From: Lachnospiraceae bacterium
GTDB lineage: Bacteria > Bacillota > Clostridia > Lachnospirales > Lachnospiraceae
DNA: 64,000 nucleotides
Direction of reading: 5' to 3'
NCBI GenBank assembly: GCA_014804795.1
Contig: JAAUZC010000009.1
Span: forward strand, 27,511 to 91,510
Part shown: piece by piece, positions 55,618-64,000 of the stretch
Numbering within the stretch: position 1 is the stretch's first letter
Layout: each line of letters opens with the position of its first letter
Notes under the pieces: generated by a model
Told to the model about the DNA's origin: nothing
Seen by the model: only the letters and a program-made list of their open reading frames with translations
The model's database searches: none
Program-made: the position numbers and the translations under genes

Positions 55618-55631
55618 TAGATGAGTGCTAA
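55605..55631 (-). promoter_or_regulatory. CIRCE-like HrcA operator (one half decayed)
   Basis: On the minus strand TTAGCACTC-N9-CTCGGCTAA. The left half equals the CIRCE consensus exactly; the right half should read GAGTGCTAA and keeps only the outer bases. The nine-base spacer is exact and the site overlaps the -35 box of the clpB promoter. Confidence 0.6.
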
Positions 55632-55777
55632 AATTGTGTGAAAATTTTGTAAATTTTGTTTTTATTATTTCAAAACTCTCTGTGAGAGCTTTATATTTCC
55701 CAGATTCTCCCTTGTCCCACAACTCCCGCCATGCTAAAATCAAACCAGCATCTTATCATTCAGGGAGGATACACGAC

Positions 55778-56845
55778 ATGCCCGAAAAACAATTACCTCG
55801 TGAAATAAAGGATCTCTTGAAAGCCGGAGATATTCCGGAACTAAAAAAACTGTTTTCCGTATATGACCCCAACACAATAGCCGACAGCATATACCGTTCC
55901 AATATTTTTTCGCTGTCGCCCATGCCCGGAGAGTTTGCCTTTTGGATAAAGGAACAGGGTGCCGATATCAATTTCAGGAATAAATACGGGGAGACACCCA
56001 TCTTCCAGATTATCAGAATGGACGCTGACGTATCGCTTCTGATCGAATTGGGCGCAGACATAGAAGCTGTCACCCCGGATGGCCGTACACCGCTTCATGC
56101 CGCAGCCGCGCGCGGAAGGACAAAGGCAGTCCGGGCTTTACTCAAAGCCGGCGCAAAAATTGATGCACAGACGCCGGATTTCGGCGGTTACGGAAACTTT
56201 ACGCCTCTGGAAATGGCTCTCTGTGAAGCGGCTTTGGGCTGTACCAAAAAATACGAGATTGCCAAACTTCTGCTTAGCCGGGGTGCCGAGATGACAGAGC
56301 GCAGCCGTCAGTTTGTATCGGCCTTTTCGGAAACTTTTCACCGGCATACTGCCGGGAAAAAGCCCTCTAAATTTTTACAGAATCAGGAAGCGGCAGTAGA
56401 AAAACTGTGCCTCCTGTTTGACGCAAAAATATGTCCGGCGGCCTCTTTCCATGACGGTGTATCGCCGATTCTTCTGACAGATACCGGTGGCTTCAAAGAC
56501 AATTTTTCGGAGCTCTGGAATTTTCTTGTGCCGCCCGGTGGACGGGCACAGGTTGCTCAGGGCGAAGTCATCCGCATTGCCGGCAAGGTCGAACATGAAC
56601 TTTTGGACAACGGCGGACTGAACTGGGATGAGGACTACCGGAAAATGCTCCTCACATTCCGTGAATACCTCCGCCTTGGAAATCCTTCCGGATATTCGGA
56701 CGAAGCCGTCTCGGAAATCATCAATGCGCTGATGGACGGCGACGTGAATGACGGCATGATTTTGAGACTGTGTTACTGTGCAAGACACTGGGTGGAAGCA
56801 AACCCGGTTGTGATACCGTTGATCGACGCCGACTATACAAGATAA
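55778..56845 (+). CDS. Ankyrin-repeat protein
   Basis: 355 residues. Three to four ankyrin repeats cover ~65-175 (NKYGETPIFQIIRMDADVSLLIELGADIEAV, TPDGRTPLHAAAARGRTKAVRALLKAGAKIDA, GNFTPLEMALCEAALGCTKKYEIAKLLLSRGAE). The C-terminal ~170 residues are not recognised. No signal peptide, so a cytoplasmic protein-protein adaptor is likely. GGGAGG precedes the ATG at 55778; the frame extends 51 codons further into the clpB promoter region, which is not coding. Divergent from clpB. Confidence 0.85.
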   Translation: MPEKQLPREIKDLLKAGDIPELKKLFSVYDPNTIADSIYRSNIFSLSPMPGEFAFWIKEQGADINFRNKYGETPIFQIIRMDADVSLLIELGADIEAVTPDGRTPLHAAAARGRTKAVRALLKAGAKIDAQTPDFGGYGNFTPLEMALCEAALGCTKKYEIAKLLLSRGAEMTERSRQFVSAFSETFHRHTAGKKPSKFLQNQEAAVEKLCLLFDAKICPAASFHDGVSPILLTDTGGFKDNFSELWNFLVPPGGRAQVAQGEVIRIAGKVEHELLDNGGLNWDEDYRKMLLTFREYLRLGNPSGYSDEAVSEIINALMDGDVNDGMILRLCYCARHWVEANPVVIPLIDADYTR

Positions 56846-56902
56846 TCCTTTCTGTTGAAAGCAACAACCGCACGCCTCGCGAACGGTTTTATGCTGACAA
56901 TC

Positions 56903-56941
56903 GAAGCCGGGAAAATATACACCAGATATTTTCCCGGCTTC
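56903..56941 (+). terminator. Perfect 16-base hairpin after the ankyrin gene
   Basis: 56903-56918 and 56926-56941 are perfect complements with a seven-base loop. No T run follows, but the long stem 60 bases after the stop suggests a transcript end between two convergent genes. Confidence 0.6.
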
Positions 56942-56991
56942 ACCATATAGAATATATCGGAGCCTGATCTGCACTCTATCTATCTCTTTTA

Positions 56992-57327
56992 TTAAGAAGA
57001 TTTTCCGCCCTCTGCCTGAACTATCTCTGGTATATCTGAACCAATGGGGCTTTCGAAAACCAGAAAAGGATCAATATCAATACATTTGTATTCATCCCTG
57101 TCACCTGTCAAATCCCATGCAACAGTATTCCCGATCACTGTTAATGCTTTACGAAAAAAATCTTTGTTTTTTAACGGCTCAAATACTCCGTCTTTATCAA
57201 AAAAGGGCTTAATATCGACTTTTCTCATTGTTCTATCGTTCACATATGCATAAACTGTATAATCTTCTCCAGCCACGGCCTGAAATATCTCAGGGAAAAA
57301 ATATTTTGAATCTAAATTGCAGTCCAT
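56992..57327 (-). CDS. DUF2442-like protein
   Basis: 111 residues. The middle segment FEPLKNKDFFRKALTVIGNTVAWDLTGDRDEYKCIDIDPF fits the DUF2442 pattern of a small beta-rich protein, often paired with a DUF4160 gene. No DUF4160 neighbour is seen here. Function unknown; related proteins appear in toxin-antitoxin-like contexts. A GGATGGTG lies a few bases before the ATG. Convergent with the ankyrin gene. Confidence 0.7.
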   Translation of the reverse strand: MDCNLDSKYFFPEIFQAVAGEDYTVYAYVNDRTMRKVDIKPFFDKDGVFEPLKNKDFFRKALTVIGNTVAWDLTGDRDEYKCIDIDPFLVFESPIGSDIPEIVQAEGGKSS

Positions 57328-57463
57328 TCATTCACCATCCGTTCTATATTAAAGGATTAATTCTGTTAAGTGGCTTTTGGATCTTTGTTAAAAATAGTTC
57401 CGTCGCCTCCCACTGCTTTAGTCCCGCGCATAAAGGACGAAGCAGCCGGGTCTACTGCAATAC

Positions 57464-59479
57464 CTATCCCAACGTGTCGCTCCGCAGCGCCTCACTCAAA
57501 TCGCACCGCAAAATCCGCTTTCCGCCAATATAATACGCAAGTGCCACAGACAGCACCATGGCCACCGCAAACAGGAAAATCGGAAAAGCCGGCGCTTCCG
57601 CCAGAAATACGGCTCTGTCCAGATAGCTTACCCGCAGCGCAAACTCCACAAACAGCAGGGTAAACGGCACTGTGATCAAAAGCGGTCTCCCCGCAATGAC
57701 AAACGCTTCAATGCAGAACATCTTCCCCATCTCCCAGGGTGTCAATCCGATGGACATGTACTGTGCAAACTCCCGTTTTCTCTGGCGAAGAAAGCCCAGC
57801 GCAGTCGAAAATATATTTGCAATTCCAATAACCGCAAGCAGTACACATAAACCGCCGAGAATTACTTTCATGCCGTTTATCATCCTGTCGTTGGAAAGCC
57901 GCTCATTCACCCGGTTTTCACTCTCTATGTTATATTCAGGCTCCACAAGTCTCTTCACTTCCTCTTCCAGACTGTTTAAATCGACAAGGTCGCCGTTTCC
58001 GGCAGAAAAAATCCGGATATAGCTGTCCGCCTCTGCCGTCCCCATTTTCCCGGCCGCCTGTCTCCACATCGCCACCGGGATAAAATGCACAAGTCCATAA
58101 TCCGCATATTCCTCCCGCAGAAGCGGCGCCGTCTGCGTATAAGATAAAACGGGAATTTCGGCCGTCTCCTGCTCACAGAACAATAAAACGGTTGCTTTTT
58201 TGTCCTCTTTCACAAAAGGAACATACTCTCTGTACCGGAAATTGCTGTCCACGCTGTCCCAGATCCTGTTTAATATAATCGCTCCATCAAGACTCGGGGC
58301 AATACCGATTTCCTCACAATATTTTAAAAAGCTCGCATCGTCCAGTATGACGATCGGTGCCGTCACCTGATACTGATTTTCTTTCTCAGTTATCCCTGCA
58401 AGGATCTCAAGTCCGCCAAGTGCAATCAATTCATCACTCTGCTGCCCCTCCTGCAGAATCGCTACCCCGTCAGCCTTTTGATACACCGTGGCATCCCGCA
58501 CGCCGGGAAGATTCTCAAGCTCCTCCCAGATTGCCGCTTTATCGCTTTCCTGATACGACGTCTCATCCTTCACTTCGAAAATCTCTCCTCGCTCCTCTGA
58601 CACCGCAAAATCCTCTATCCCGGTATCTTTCAATGTCACCATCACATCCCACGCATCCTGATACCGTTCAAAATATGTGTACCGCGTGCTGATGTCGGCG
58701 AGCGTCGTCATCACCAGCATAACGGAAAAGCCCAAAAACGAAAACAACAGAGACAGCGTGGAAATTCGCAAAGACTTTCTCTGTGCCTTTAACGCATTAC
58801 CCGCCAGCTCCCCCTCCACCCCAAAAAGCAGAGACAGTATCCTGGAATGCTTTCTCCTCTTTAACTGTAAGCTTTCCGCGTTTCGGATGGCCTCAAGCGG
58901 TGTCATTTTGGCAAGCTTCCTCGCCGGTACCCAGGCCGAAAAAAGCACGGTCAGAGCAGAAGACAACACCGTCACCAGAAAAATAGCCGGGTGGTAGTGA
59001 AATACCGCCTGATGACGCCCTGCCACATCCGCAGCATAAAAATTGATCGCTGCGAGCAGTCCGAAACAGATCATCACCCCTGTCAGCAGGCCAAACATAA
59101 CCGGCAGAACGCTCAAAGCTGCCGCCTCCTGCAGCAGGCAGACCCTGATCTGCTTCGGCGTGGCGCCGATGCTTGAAAAAATACCAAACTGATGGATTCT
59201 GGCCTGCATGGATAATTCGAAAGAGCCGCGGATCACCAAAATCAACGATATGACCGCAACAGTCAATATACCCAGATAAACCGCCGTCAGCATCGTCGGC
59301 TGCGCATACTGCCTTTCCCCCTCCTCCAGCGTCACCTTTTCCAGATCATATATCTGGAAATTGTAGGCGATACTGCAGAGTAAGGATAGAAACATCGTGG
59401 CGATAAAGGCTGCTGCCATAATGGATCTGCCGGATGCCCGATTATTTTTCAGATAACTTTCCGAGTAATCTTTCCACAT
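57464..59479 (-). CDS. FtsX-like ABC transporter permease (Bce-type family)
   Basis: 671 residues. Two sets of membrane helices, each with an FtsX domain (ARIHQFGIFSSIGATPKQIRVCLLQEA and QRKREFAQYMSIGLTPWEMGKMFCIEA), flank an outer domain of ~230 residues (~280-510). This is the layout of permeases that export or detoxify antimicrobial peptides, usually working with the ATPase and two-component system nearby. GGAGG precedes the ATG, five bases after the ATPase gene. Confidence 0.88.
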   Translation of the reverse strand: MWKDYSESYLKNNRASGRSIMAAAFIATMFLSLLCSIAYNFQIYDLEKVTLEEGERQYAQPTMLTAVYLGILTVAVISLILVIRGSFELSMQARIHQFGIFSSIGATPKQIRVCLLQEAAALSVLPVMFGLLTGVMICFGLLAAINFYAADVAGRHQAVFHYHPAIFLVTVLSSALTVLFSAWVPARKLAKMTPLEAIRNAESLQLKRRKHSRILSLLFGVEGELAGNALKAQRKSLRISTLSLLFSFLGFSVMLVMTTLADISTRYTYFERYQDAWDVMVTLKDTGIEDFAVSEERGEIFEVKDETSYQESDKAAIWEELENLPGVRDATVYQKADGVAILQEGQQSDELIALGGLEILAGITEKENQYQVTAPIVILDDASFLKYCEEIGIAPSLDGAIILNRIWDSVDSNFRYREYVPFVKEDKKATVLLFCEQETAEIPVLSYTQTAPLLREEYADYGLVHFIPVAMWRQAAGKMGTAEADSYIRIFSAGNGDLVDLNSLEEEVKRLVEPEYNIESENRVNERLSNDRMINGMKVILGGLCVLLAVIGIANIFSTALGFLRQRKREFAQYMSIGLTPWEMGKMFCIEAFVIAGRPLLITVPFTLLFVEFALRVSYLDRAVFLAEAPAFPIFLFAVAMVLSVALAYYIGGKRILRCDLSEALRSDTLG

Positions 59480-59484
59480 GCCGT

Positions 59485-60165
59485 TTACCTCCGTTTCTGA
59501 TCGCCTGTCACTTTTCCGTCTTCTATTGTCACAATACGGTCAGCCTCCAAAGCGATTCCCTCGTCGTGGGTAATGAGCACAACAGTCTGTTTCAGATTAC
59601 GGTTAAGCAGCTTTAAAAGGTCGATGATCTCCTTTGAATTCTTCCGGTCCAGATTTCCGGTGGGCTCGTCCGCAAGCAAAATGGCCGGCCGGTAGATCAA
59701 AGATCTCGCGATGGCAACTCTCTGTTGCTGACCACCCGAAAGTTCATTCGGCAGCGCCTTCATTTTGTCTTTTATGCCCAGTGTCGTTACAATCGTCTCA
59801 AAATATTCCCTGTTCGGCTTTCTCTTATCTAACAGAAGCGGCATCAGAATATTCTTTTCTGCTGTCAGCGTCGGGATCAGGTTGTAAAACTGATAGACCA
59901 GTCCGACCTTTCTTCTCCTGAAAACTGCTGCCTTTGTCGCATTCAGCCCTCCGATATCCACGCCGTCCACAACCACCGACCCGCTGGTCGGTTTCTCCAC
60001 ACTGCCCAGAATATGAAGAAGCGTTGACTTCCCGGAACCTGATGCGCCGACAACGGCGACAAACTCACCTTTTTCCACCGTCAGGTCGATTCCGTTTAAC
60101 GCCGTCACCTGATTATCGCCTTTCCCGAATATCTTCGTCACCTTGTCACATTTTAAAATTTCCAT
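59485..60165 (-). CDS. ABC transporter ATPase of the MacB/Bce type
   Basis: 226 residues, full length. Walker A GASGSGKSTLLHILG, Q-loop YQFYNLIPTL, signature LSGGQQQRVAIARSL, Walker B LLADEPTGNLD and H-loop ITHD are all present. Partner of the FtsX permease next to it. Confidence 0.95.
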   Translation of the reverse strand: MEILKCDKVTKIFGKGDNQVTALNGIDLTVEKGEFVAVVGASGSGKSTLLHILGSVEKPTSGSVVVDGVDIGGLNATKAAVFRRRKVGLVYQFYNLIPTLTAEKNILMPLLLDKRKPNREYFETIVTTLGIKDKMKALPNELSGGQQQRVAIARSLIYRPAILLADEPTGNLDRKNSKEIIDLLKLLNRNLKQTVVLITHDEGIALEADRIVTIEDGKVTGDQKRR

Positions 60166-60262
60166 TTTGTTTCATGTCCTTTCCACAGCCTGCATACTTT
60201 GTGCCGCCCGCCATCTACCTGTTTTGGTAGACAGCTTCATTATAGCAAACCAAAGTGACATC

Positions 60263-61297
60263 TCAGTGACAGTAGAAACGAATTTCAAAACAGGCACCGC
60301 CGTCCGGGCGGTTGAAGGCACTGATCATTCCGTTTTGCATCTCTATGATTGCTTTTGCGAGGGAAAGTCCTATTCCGATACCCGTATTCTCCGCATCCTT
60401 TCCGCGGTAAAAGCGATCAAATAGATACGGCAGATCTTCCTTTGCAAATCCGAATCCCTCATCCCAGATCTGAATCTGCACATAGAGCGGGTTTTTTTCA
60501 TAGGAGCAGTGGACTGTGGTTCTTCTCCCTGTATGTTCCATGCAGTTCTTCAGAAGATTCATTACCGCTTCCATCGTCCAGTCCAGATCTACGGCAATCT
60601 CTATTTCCCCCGCCTCCGGGATATCCACAGAAACTTCCGCCCGGGTAAACAATTCCTGCAAATTGTCGGCCGCCAGTGTCAGCAGCGTAAAAACATCCAC
60701 GGTGGTGCGCTCTATCGCGAGCGTTCCGGCGTCAATGCGGGATAACAGAAGCAGCGCTTCCTCCAGATAGGTGAGCCGCCTAAGCTGCCGCTCAATCTGT
60801 GCCGGATAATCGGTGGACGGATGCTTCCCTGTTTTATGCTCTGACTCATCAGAAGATATCTGTTTTCGCATCATCTGATTCGAAAGCGAGATGGCGGTGA
60901 TCGGCGTCTTCAACTGATGGGCAATGTTGGAGAGATTGTCCGCAAAATTTCTTTTTGCTGTAAGCGCCGCATCCCTTGTCTGATAAAGCGTTGTCACAGT
61001 CTTATAAATTTCATCCTGCAAGTGGGAAAATTCGTCCTCGGAAGTGTCAAAGAGCAATTCCTGCTGTCCGATATTGATTTTTTCCAGATAGTCGGTCAAG
61101 GTGTTGATCCGCCTTACCAGTTTTCTGTGCCTGTGCAGGAACACAAGAAATACACTGCCCGCCATGAAAATGATGGTACCCGCAAACGCCGTGTTGTCTG
61201 CCCCGAAAACGGCACAGACACCTAACGTAAACGCTCCGCCCGCCGCAAAAGCCACACAGACGGCCGGTAAAATTGTCATAATCTGTTCGCTTCTCAT
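60263..61297 (-). CDS. Sensor histidine kinase with a minimal sensing loop (BceS-like)
   Basis: 344 residues. Two membrane helices (about 7-30 and 36-54) leave a loop of only a few residues, so there is no outer sensor domain. A HisKA region follows (phospho-acceptor His in NIAHQLKTPITAI) and an ATPase domain with NLLKNCMEH, DEGFGF and GIGIGLSLAKAI. Intramembrane-sensing kinases of this type read the state of a Bce-type transporter. Its ATG overlaps the regulator stop (ATGA). Confidence 0.9.
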   Translation of the reverse strand: MRSEQIMTILPAVCVAFAAGGAFTLGVCAVFGADNTAFAGTIIFMAGSVFLVFLHRHRKLVRRINTLTDYLEKINIGQQELLFDTSEDEFSHLQDEIYKTVTTLYQTRDAALTAKRNFADNLSNIAHQLKTPITAISLSNQMMRKQISSDESEHKTGKHPSTDYPAQIERQLRRLTYLEEALLLLSRIDAGTLAIERTTVDVFTLLTLAADNLQELFTRAEVSVDIPEAGEIEIAVDLDWTMEAVMNLLKNCMEHTGRRTTVHCSYEKNPLYVQIQIWDEGFGFAKEDLPYLFDRFYRGKDAENTGIGIGLSLAKAIIEMQNGMISAFNRPDGGACFEIRFYCH

Positions 61298-61965
61298 ATC
61301 TCATCCTCCATGCGATAACCGAAGCTTCGTATTGTTTTCAGACAGGACGGCTGATGAAGCTTCTCCCGCAGGCGTTTCATGGTCACAGTCAGCGTGTTGT
61401 CATTCACGTAGTTGCCGCCCCTGTCCCAGATCTGTTCCAGCAGCCGCTCTCTTGTGACGGTCTTCCCTTTATTTTCCAGCAGAAGCAGCAAAAGTTCATA
61501 TTCCGTCTGGCTGACAGCGATCTCCCCCTCCCCGCAAAATACCATCATCCGGCTTCGGTCAACAGCGATGGTTCCGCAGGAGAGATACTGTTCCGATACA
61601 TTTCCCGCCCGGCGAAGAAGCGCGCTTATGCGGGAATACAAAACTTCCAGCTCAAAGGGCTTTGTCACATAGTCGTCCGCGCCATGTTCAAAGCCCGAGA
61701 CGATATCACGGGTGTCGTTTCTGACTGTCAGAAAAATAATCGGAAGTTCTCTCCATTTAGAGCGCAGCCATTTACAGAAAGTATCGCCGTCACCGTCCGG
61801 CATATTCCAGTCGATCAGGACAATGGCCGGGACATGACGTTCAAGCGCGCGCTTTCCTTCTGCCAGTGTCCGGAATACGGAAACGGAAAAATCCTTTTGC
61901 TCCAGATATTCCTTTACAGGCATTGCGATATTTTCATCGTCTTCAATGTAATATATGTCTGTCAT
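61294..61965 (-). CDS. OmpR-family response regulator
   Basis: 223 residues. Receiver domain with the acceptor Asp in IVLIDWNMPDGDG (~52) and a C-terminal winged helix (YELLLLLLENKGKTVTRERLLEQIWDRGGNYVNDNTLTVTMKRLREKL). The start at 61965 fits the family and has GGGGTGA upstream. First gene of the regulator-kinase pair; it probably drives the ATPase-permease genes downstream. Confidence 0.94.
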   Translation of the reverse strand: MTDIYYIEDDENIAMPVKEYLEQKDFSVSVFRTLAEGKRALERHVPAIVLIDWNMPDGDGDTFCKWLRSKWRELPIIFLTVRNDTRDIVSGFEHGADDYVTKPFELEVLYSRISALLRRAGNVSEQYLSCGTIAVDRSRMMVFCGEGEIAVSQTEYELLLLLLENKGKTVTRERLLEQIWDRGGNYVNDNTLTVTMKRLREKLHQPSCLKTIRSFGYRMEDEI

Positions 61966-62067
61966 CTGTTCACCCCATTTTAGTTTTTTATCGTGGCAAT
62001 TTCCTATAGTATGAAAATGCAGACACACAGCAAAGCTGCCGCATGCCTGCATGATAAGCAAAGATTG

Positions 62068-63363
62068 TTATAAAGTTTCTTCCACGATCACCGGGCACAT
62101 CTTCAGATCGACTTTCCCGTCCTGAACCTGTATTTCTTTCCCGTCCGCCAGATTGCGGTATGTCCCGTCTTTCAGGCCGATCTTGACCTGACCGCTTTTT
62201 CCCTCAAAGCTGAACGCACCGACAAGTCTGCCGCTTCCCTGAATCTCCTTATGTTCCCCTACGACAGCCCCCAACTCCTCACAGGCTGTTAAGTAGTAGC
62301 TGCTGTTTGCCATAACAGGCAGTTTTTTTACCCGGTAGAGCTGTTCAAGCTGCCCGGATATATCACGGCTGCCATCCAGACTGATCACGTCTTTGTCAAA
62401 CAGATCCGGTCTTTCCTCATTCTGATTCTCCTGTCCTGCGTAGAGCAGTGTAGCCCCCTTCTGGAAATAGATAAAGGCTGTCCAGTTTCGAAGGGCTTCT
62501 TCGCCCGTGATGATCTTTTTCGCCCGCTCCTGATCGTGATTCTCCAGATACCGCATCTTCACATAATTCGCCGGATAGATTGTCTCCTGTCTGTTGATCT
62601 CTTTGATATAGTCGCAAAGTGTGCCTTCCCCGCTCAAATACTGCCGGAACGCTTTATAAATATCATAGTCGTAACAAAGATCAAAAGCCTGAAATATCTC
62701 GGAATCTGACAGGGCTGTCATTCCTCTTCCCCGCATCTCCTGTATAAACTCCGGCTCCACCGATTCGCTGAGCCAGATACAGTCAGGGTTTACTTTCGCC
62801 ACTTCCTCTCTCGCTTCCAGCCAGAATTCCAGTGGAACAAGAGGCGCCACGTCGCAGCGGAAACCGTCTGCCAGCCCGGCCCACATTTTTAACGTTTCGA
62901 TCTGGTATGCCCAGAGTTCTTTATTACTATAATCCAGATCGACAATATCTCCCCAGTCGCCTACCCGGTTTCCCATCTCTCCATCCGGTGTTTTATAAAA
63001 ATATTCCGGATGATTCTCTACAAGCCAGGAATCCGGCGAAGTATGGTTGTATACAATATCCAACATGCATTTCATTCCCCTTGCATGAATCTCCTCTACC
63101 AGCCGCTTAAAATCATCCATTGTTCCCAGTTCCGGATTTACTTTCCGGTAGTCTGCAATAGCGTAGGGAGATCCGAGAGTGCCTTTGCGCTTCTCTTTCC
63201 CGATCGGATAAATCGGCAAAAACCATATGATGTCAACACCGAGTCCCTTGATTCTGTCCAAATCTCTCTCCACCGCCGCGAAAGTTCCCTCTTCGCTGTA
63301 ATTCCTGACATAAACGGAATAAATCACCTGATTTCTCAAATCTGTTTTTGTCTGATAAGCCAT
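62068..63363 (-). CDS. GH13 alpha-amylase family glycosidase
   Basis: 431 residues. TIM barrel with DIVYNHTS (region I), nucleophile Asp in GFRCDVAPLVP (region II), acid/base Glu in IWLSESVEPEF (region III) and LENHDQERA (region IV, NHD). It is short and has no signal peptide, so it acts on cytoplasmic alpha-glucans or alpha-glucosides. Specificity cannot be told. AGGAGG precedes the ATG at 63363, directly after repeat module E. Confidence 0.92.
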   Translation of the reverse strand: MAYQTKTDLRNQVIYSVYVRNYSEEGTFAAVERDLDRIKGLGVDIIWFLPIYPIGKEKRKGTLGSPYAIADYRKVNPELGTMDDFKRLVEEIHARGMKCMLDIVYNHTSPDSWLVENHPEYFYKTPDGEMGNRVGDWGDIVDLDYSNKELWAYQIETLKMWAGLADGFRCDVAPLVPLEFWLEAREEVAKVNPDCIWLSESVEPEFIQEMRGRGMTALSDSEIFQAFDLCYDYDIYKAFRQYLSGEGTLCDYIKEINRQETIYPANYVKMRYLENHDQERAKKIITGEEALRNWTAFIYFQKGATLLYAGQENQNEERPDLFDKDVISLDGSRDISGQLEQLYRVKKLPVMANSSYYLTACEELGAVVGEHKEIQGSGRLVGAFSFEGKSGQVKIGLKDGTYRNLADGKEIQVQDGKVDLKMCPVIVEETL

Positions 63364-63370
63364 ATCTTTT

Positions 63371-63481
63371 CCTCCTATTCCAGTTCCGCATAGACTCCTG
63401 CAGTACACTTTATCCGAAGACAATTTTCCGCCGCTTTGCGTCTGCAAATCGTCTTGTGCACTTCCGGAGTCTATGCTGTTT
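63371..63481 (-). repeat. Intercistronic module, copy E (before the GH13 gene)
   Basis: About 105 bases with perfect 11-base outer arms (GCATAGACTCC at 63388-63398 with GGAGTCTATGC at 63466-63476). It starts at the stop codon of the NYN gene and ends GCGGAACTGGAAT before AGGAGG, as at copy A. It shares TCGTCTTGTGC with copy B. Confidence 0.75.
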
Positions 63482-64000
63482 TTACTTCAGTTCCGTAACT
63501 GCTTCCCGCAGTTTTTCCTCCAGCCCGTCCAACATATACCGCTTTCCCGAGGGCTGTTTCTCCAGATAATCCGCCTTCAAATTCTGACTGTAGTAGTCAA
63601 TCTCTTTTTTCAGCTCTCTGGCAGATAACAGACGGCATCCCTGTCCGCGTATGATGATCTGTTCCAACCCGTCGGAGGTAGCCACAGTAACATCATATTT
63701 CCTGCCGTTTTCATGGGAGAAACGCTCGATATATTGATCCGCCGTCTCCGCTTCTTTCGTATAGACCACATGGATATTGTGGTAATCCGCCATCTCCGTA
63801 TCATGCCCTTTTACCCGGTAGGCATCAAATACGGCAATCACTTCGCACTGCCGCATCCCCTGATAGTTGCAGAGAATGTCAAGAAGCCGCCCTCTCGCAC
63901 CGTCAATGTTCACCTCGGACAGTTCCTTTAACTCGTCCCACGCAAAAATAATATTGTAGCCGTCCACCAGCAGATATTCTTTCTTCGGCTCTGTCTTTTT
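63482..64000 (-). CDS. NYN-domain (YacP-like) protein, 5' end outside the window
   Basis: The last ~172 residues are present. The NYN nuclease domain begins EYLLVDGYNIIFAW and continues through AVFDAYRVKGHDTE, HNIHVVYTKEAETADQYIE and TVATSDGLEQIIIRGQGCRLLSA, keeping the conserved acidic residues of YacP/Rae1-type ribonucleases. The frame stays open to the edge (KKTEPKKEYLLVDGY), so this is the C-terminus of a larger protein. In related genera an NYN domain is, from memory, found at the end of TetM-like ribosome-protection GTPases; that cannot be checked here. Confidence 0.85.
   Translation of the reverse strand, partial: KKTEPKKEYLLVDGYNIIFAWDELKELSEVNIDGARGRLLDILCNYQGMRQCEVIAVFDAYRVKGHDTEMADYHNIHVVYTKEAETADQYIERFSHENGRKYDVTVATSDGLEQIIIRGQGCRLLSARELKKEIDYYSQNLKADYLEKQPSGKRYMLDGLEEKLREAVTELK

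Overview
The window looks like chromosomal DNA of a Gram-positive gut-type Clostridia, most likely a Lachnospiraceae. The reasons are the block prfA-prmC-DUF1385-rpmE-rho, DUF4364 and DUF4250 genes, YARHG/DUF4179 proteins with an ECF sigma factor, strong AGGAGG ribosome binding sites, sigma-A promoters with 17-base spacers, and many glycoside hydrolases. Most genes lie on the minus strand. No rRNA operon, IS element, prophage or CRISPR array was seen; there is one tRNA.

Layout. 1-5.8 kb: a rhamnoside-use operon (GPH-type symporter, GH78 rhamnosidase, a GH3 enzyme cut by the window edge) with a divergent AraC regulator. 5.8-18.2 kb: a TldD/TldE pair, an unknown membrane-anchored protein, and a five-gene oligopeptide ABC transporter in which four of the five proteins have unusual architecture. 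18.4-21.7 kb: PdxR and divergent pdxS-pdxT (vitamin B6 synthesis). 21.7-25.8 kb: an FRG-domain protein, a Csp-like subtilase, a cupin and a small unknown. 25.8-34.3 kb: core genes (prfA, prmC, DUF1385, rpmE, rho, malic enzyme, DUF4364, rarA). 34.3-37.4 kb: a GNAT, a membrane spermidine-synthase-like protein, an unknown and tRNA-Val. 37.6-42.2 kb: an ECF sigma factor with DUF4179 anti-sigma, a YARHG lipoprotein and a LysM protein; two matching ECF-like promoters link sigma and LysM genes. 42.5-51.8 kb: a GH43-MFS-GH3-GH2 operon with its own AraC regulator. 51.9-57.3 kb: a polysaccharide deacetylase, DUF4250, clpB with a half-decayed CIRCE, an ankyrin protein and DUF2442. 57.5-62 kb: a Bce-like ABC transporter/two-component module. 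62-64 kb: GH13 and an NYN-domain gene cut by the edge.

Three observations stand out. (1) The 9.4-kb glycoside cassette (GH43 to AraC) lies between two perfect 29-base direct repeats; the repeat is the 3' end of the deacetylase gene, so the cassette looks like an insertion that duplicated or carried the end of its target gene, yet no integrase is seen. (2) A family of intercistronic modules recurs at four loci, always in the direction of transcription, running from just after one stop codon to just before the next start; the ends pair, and the paired bases covary between copies. (3) The oligopeptide transporter has an apparently circularly permuted binding protein, a large coiled-coil insertion in OppD, an enlarged outer loop in OppB and a membrane tail on OppF.
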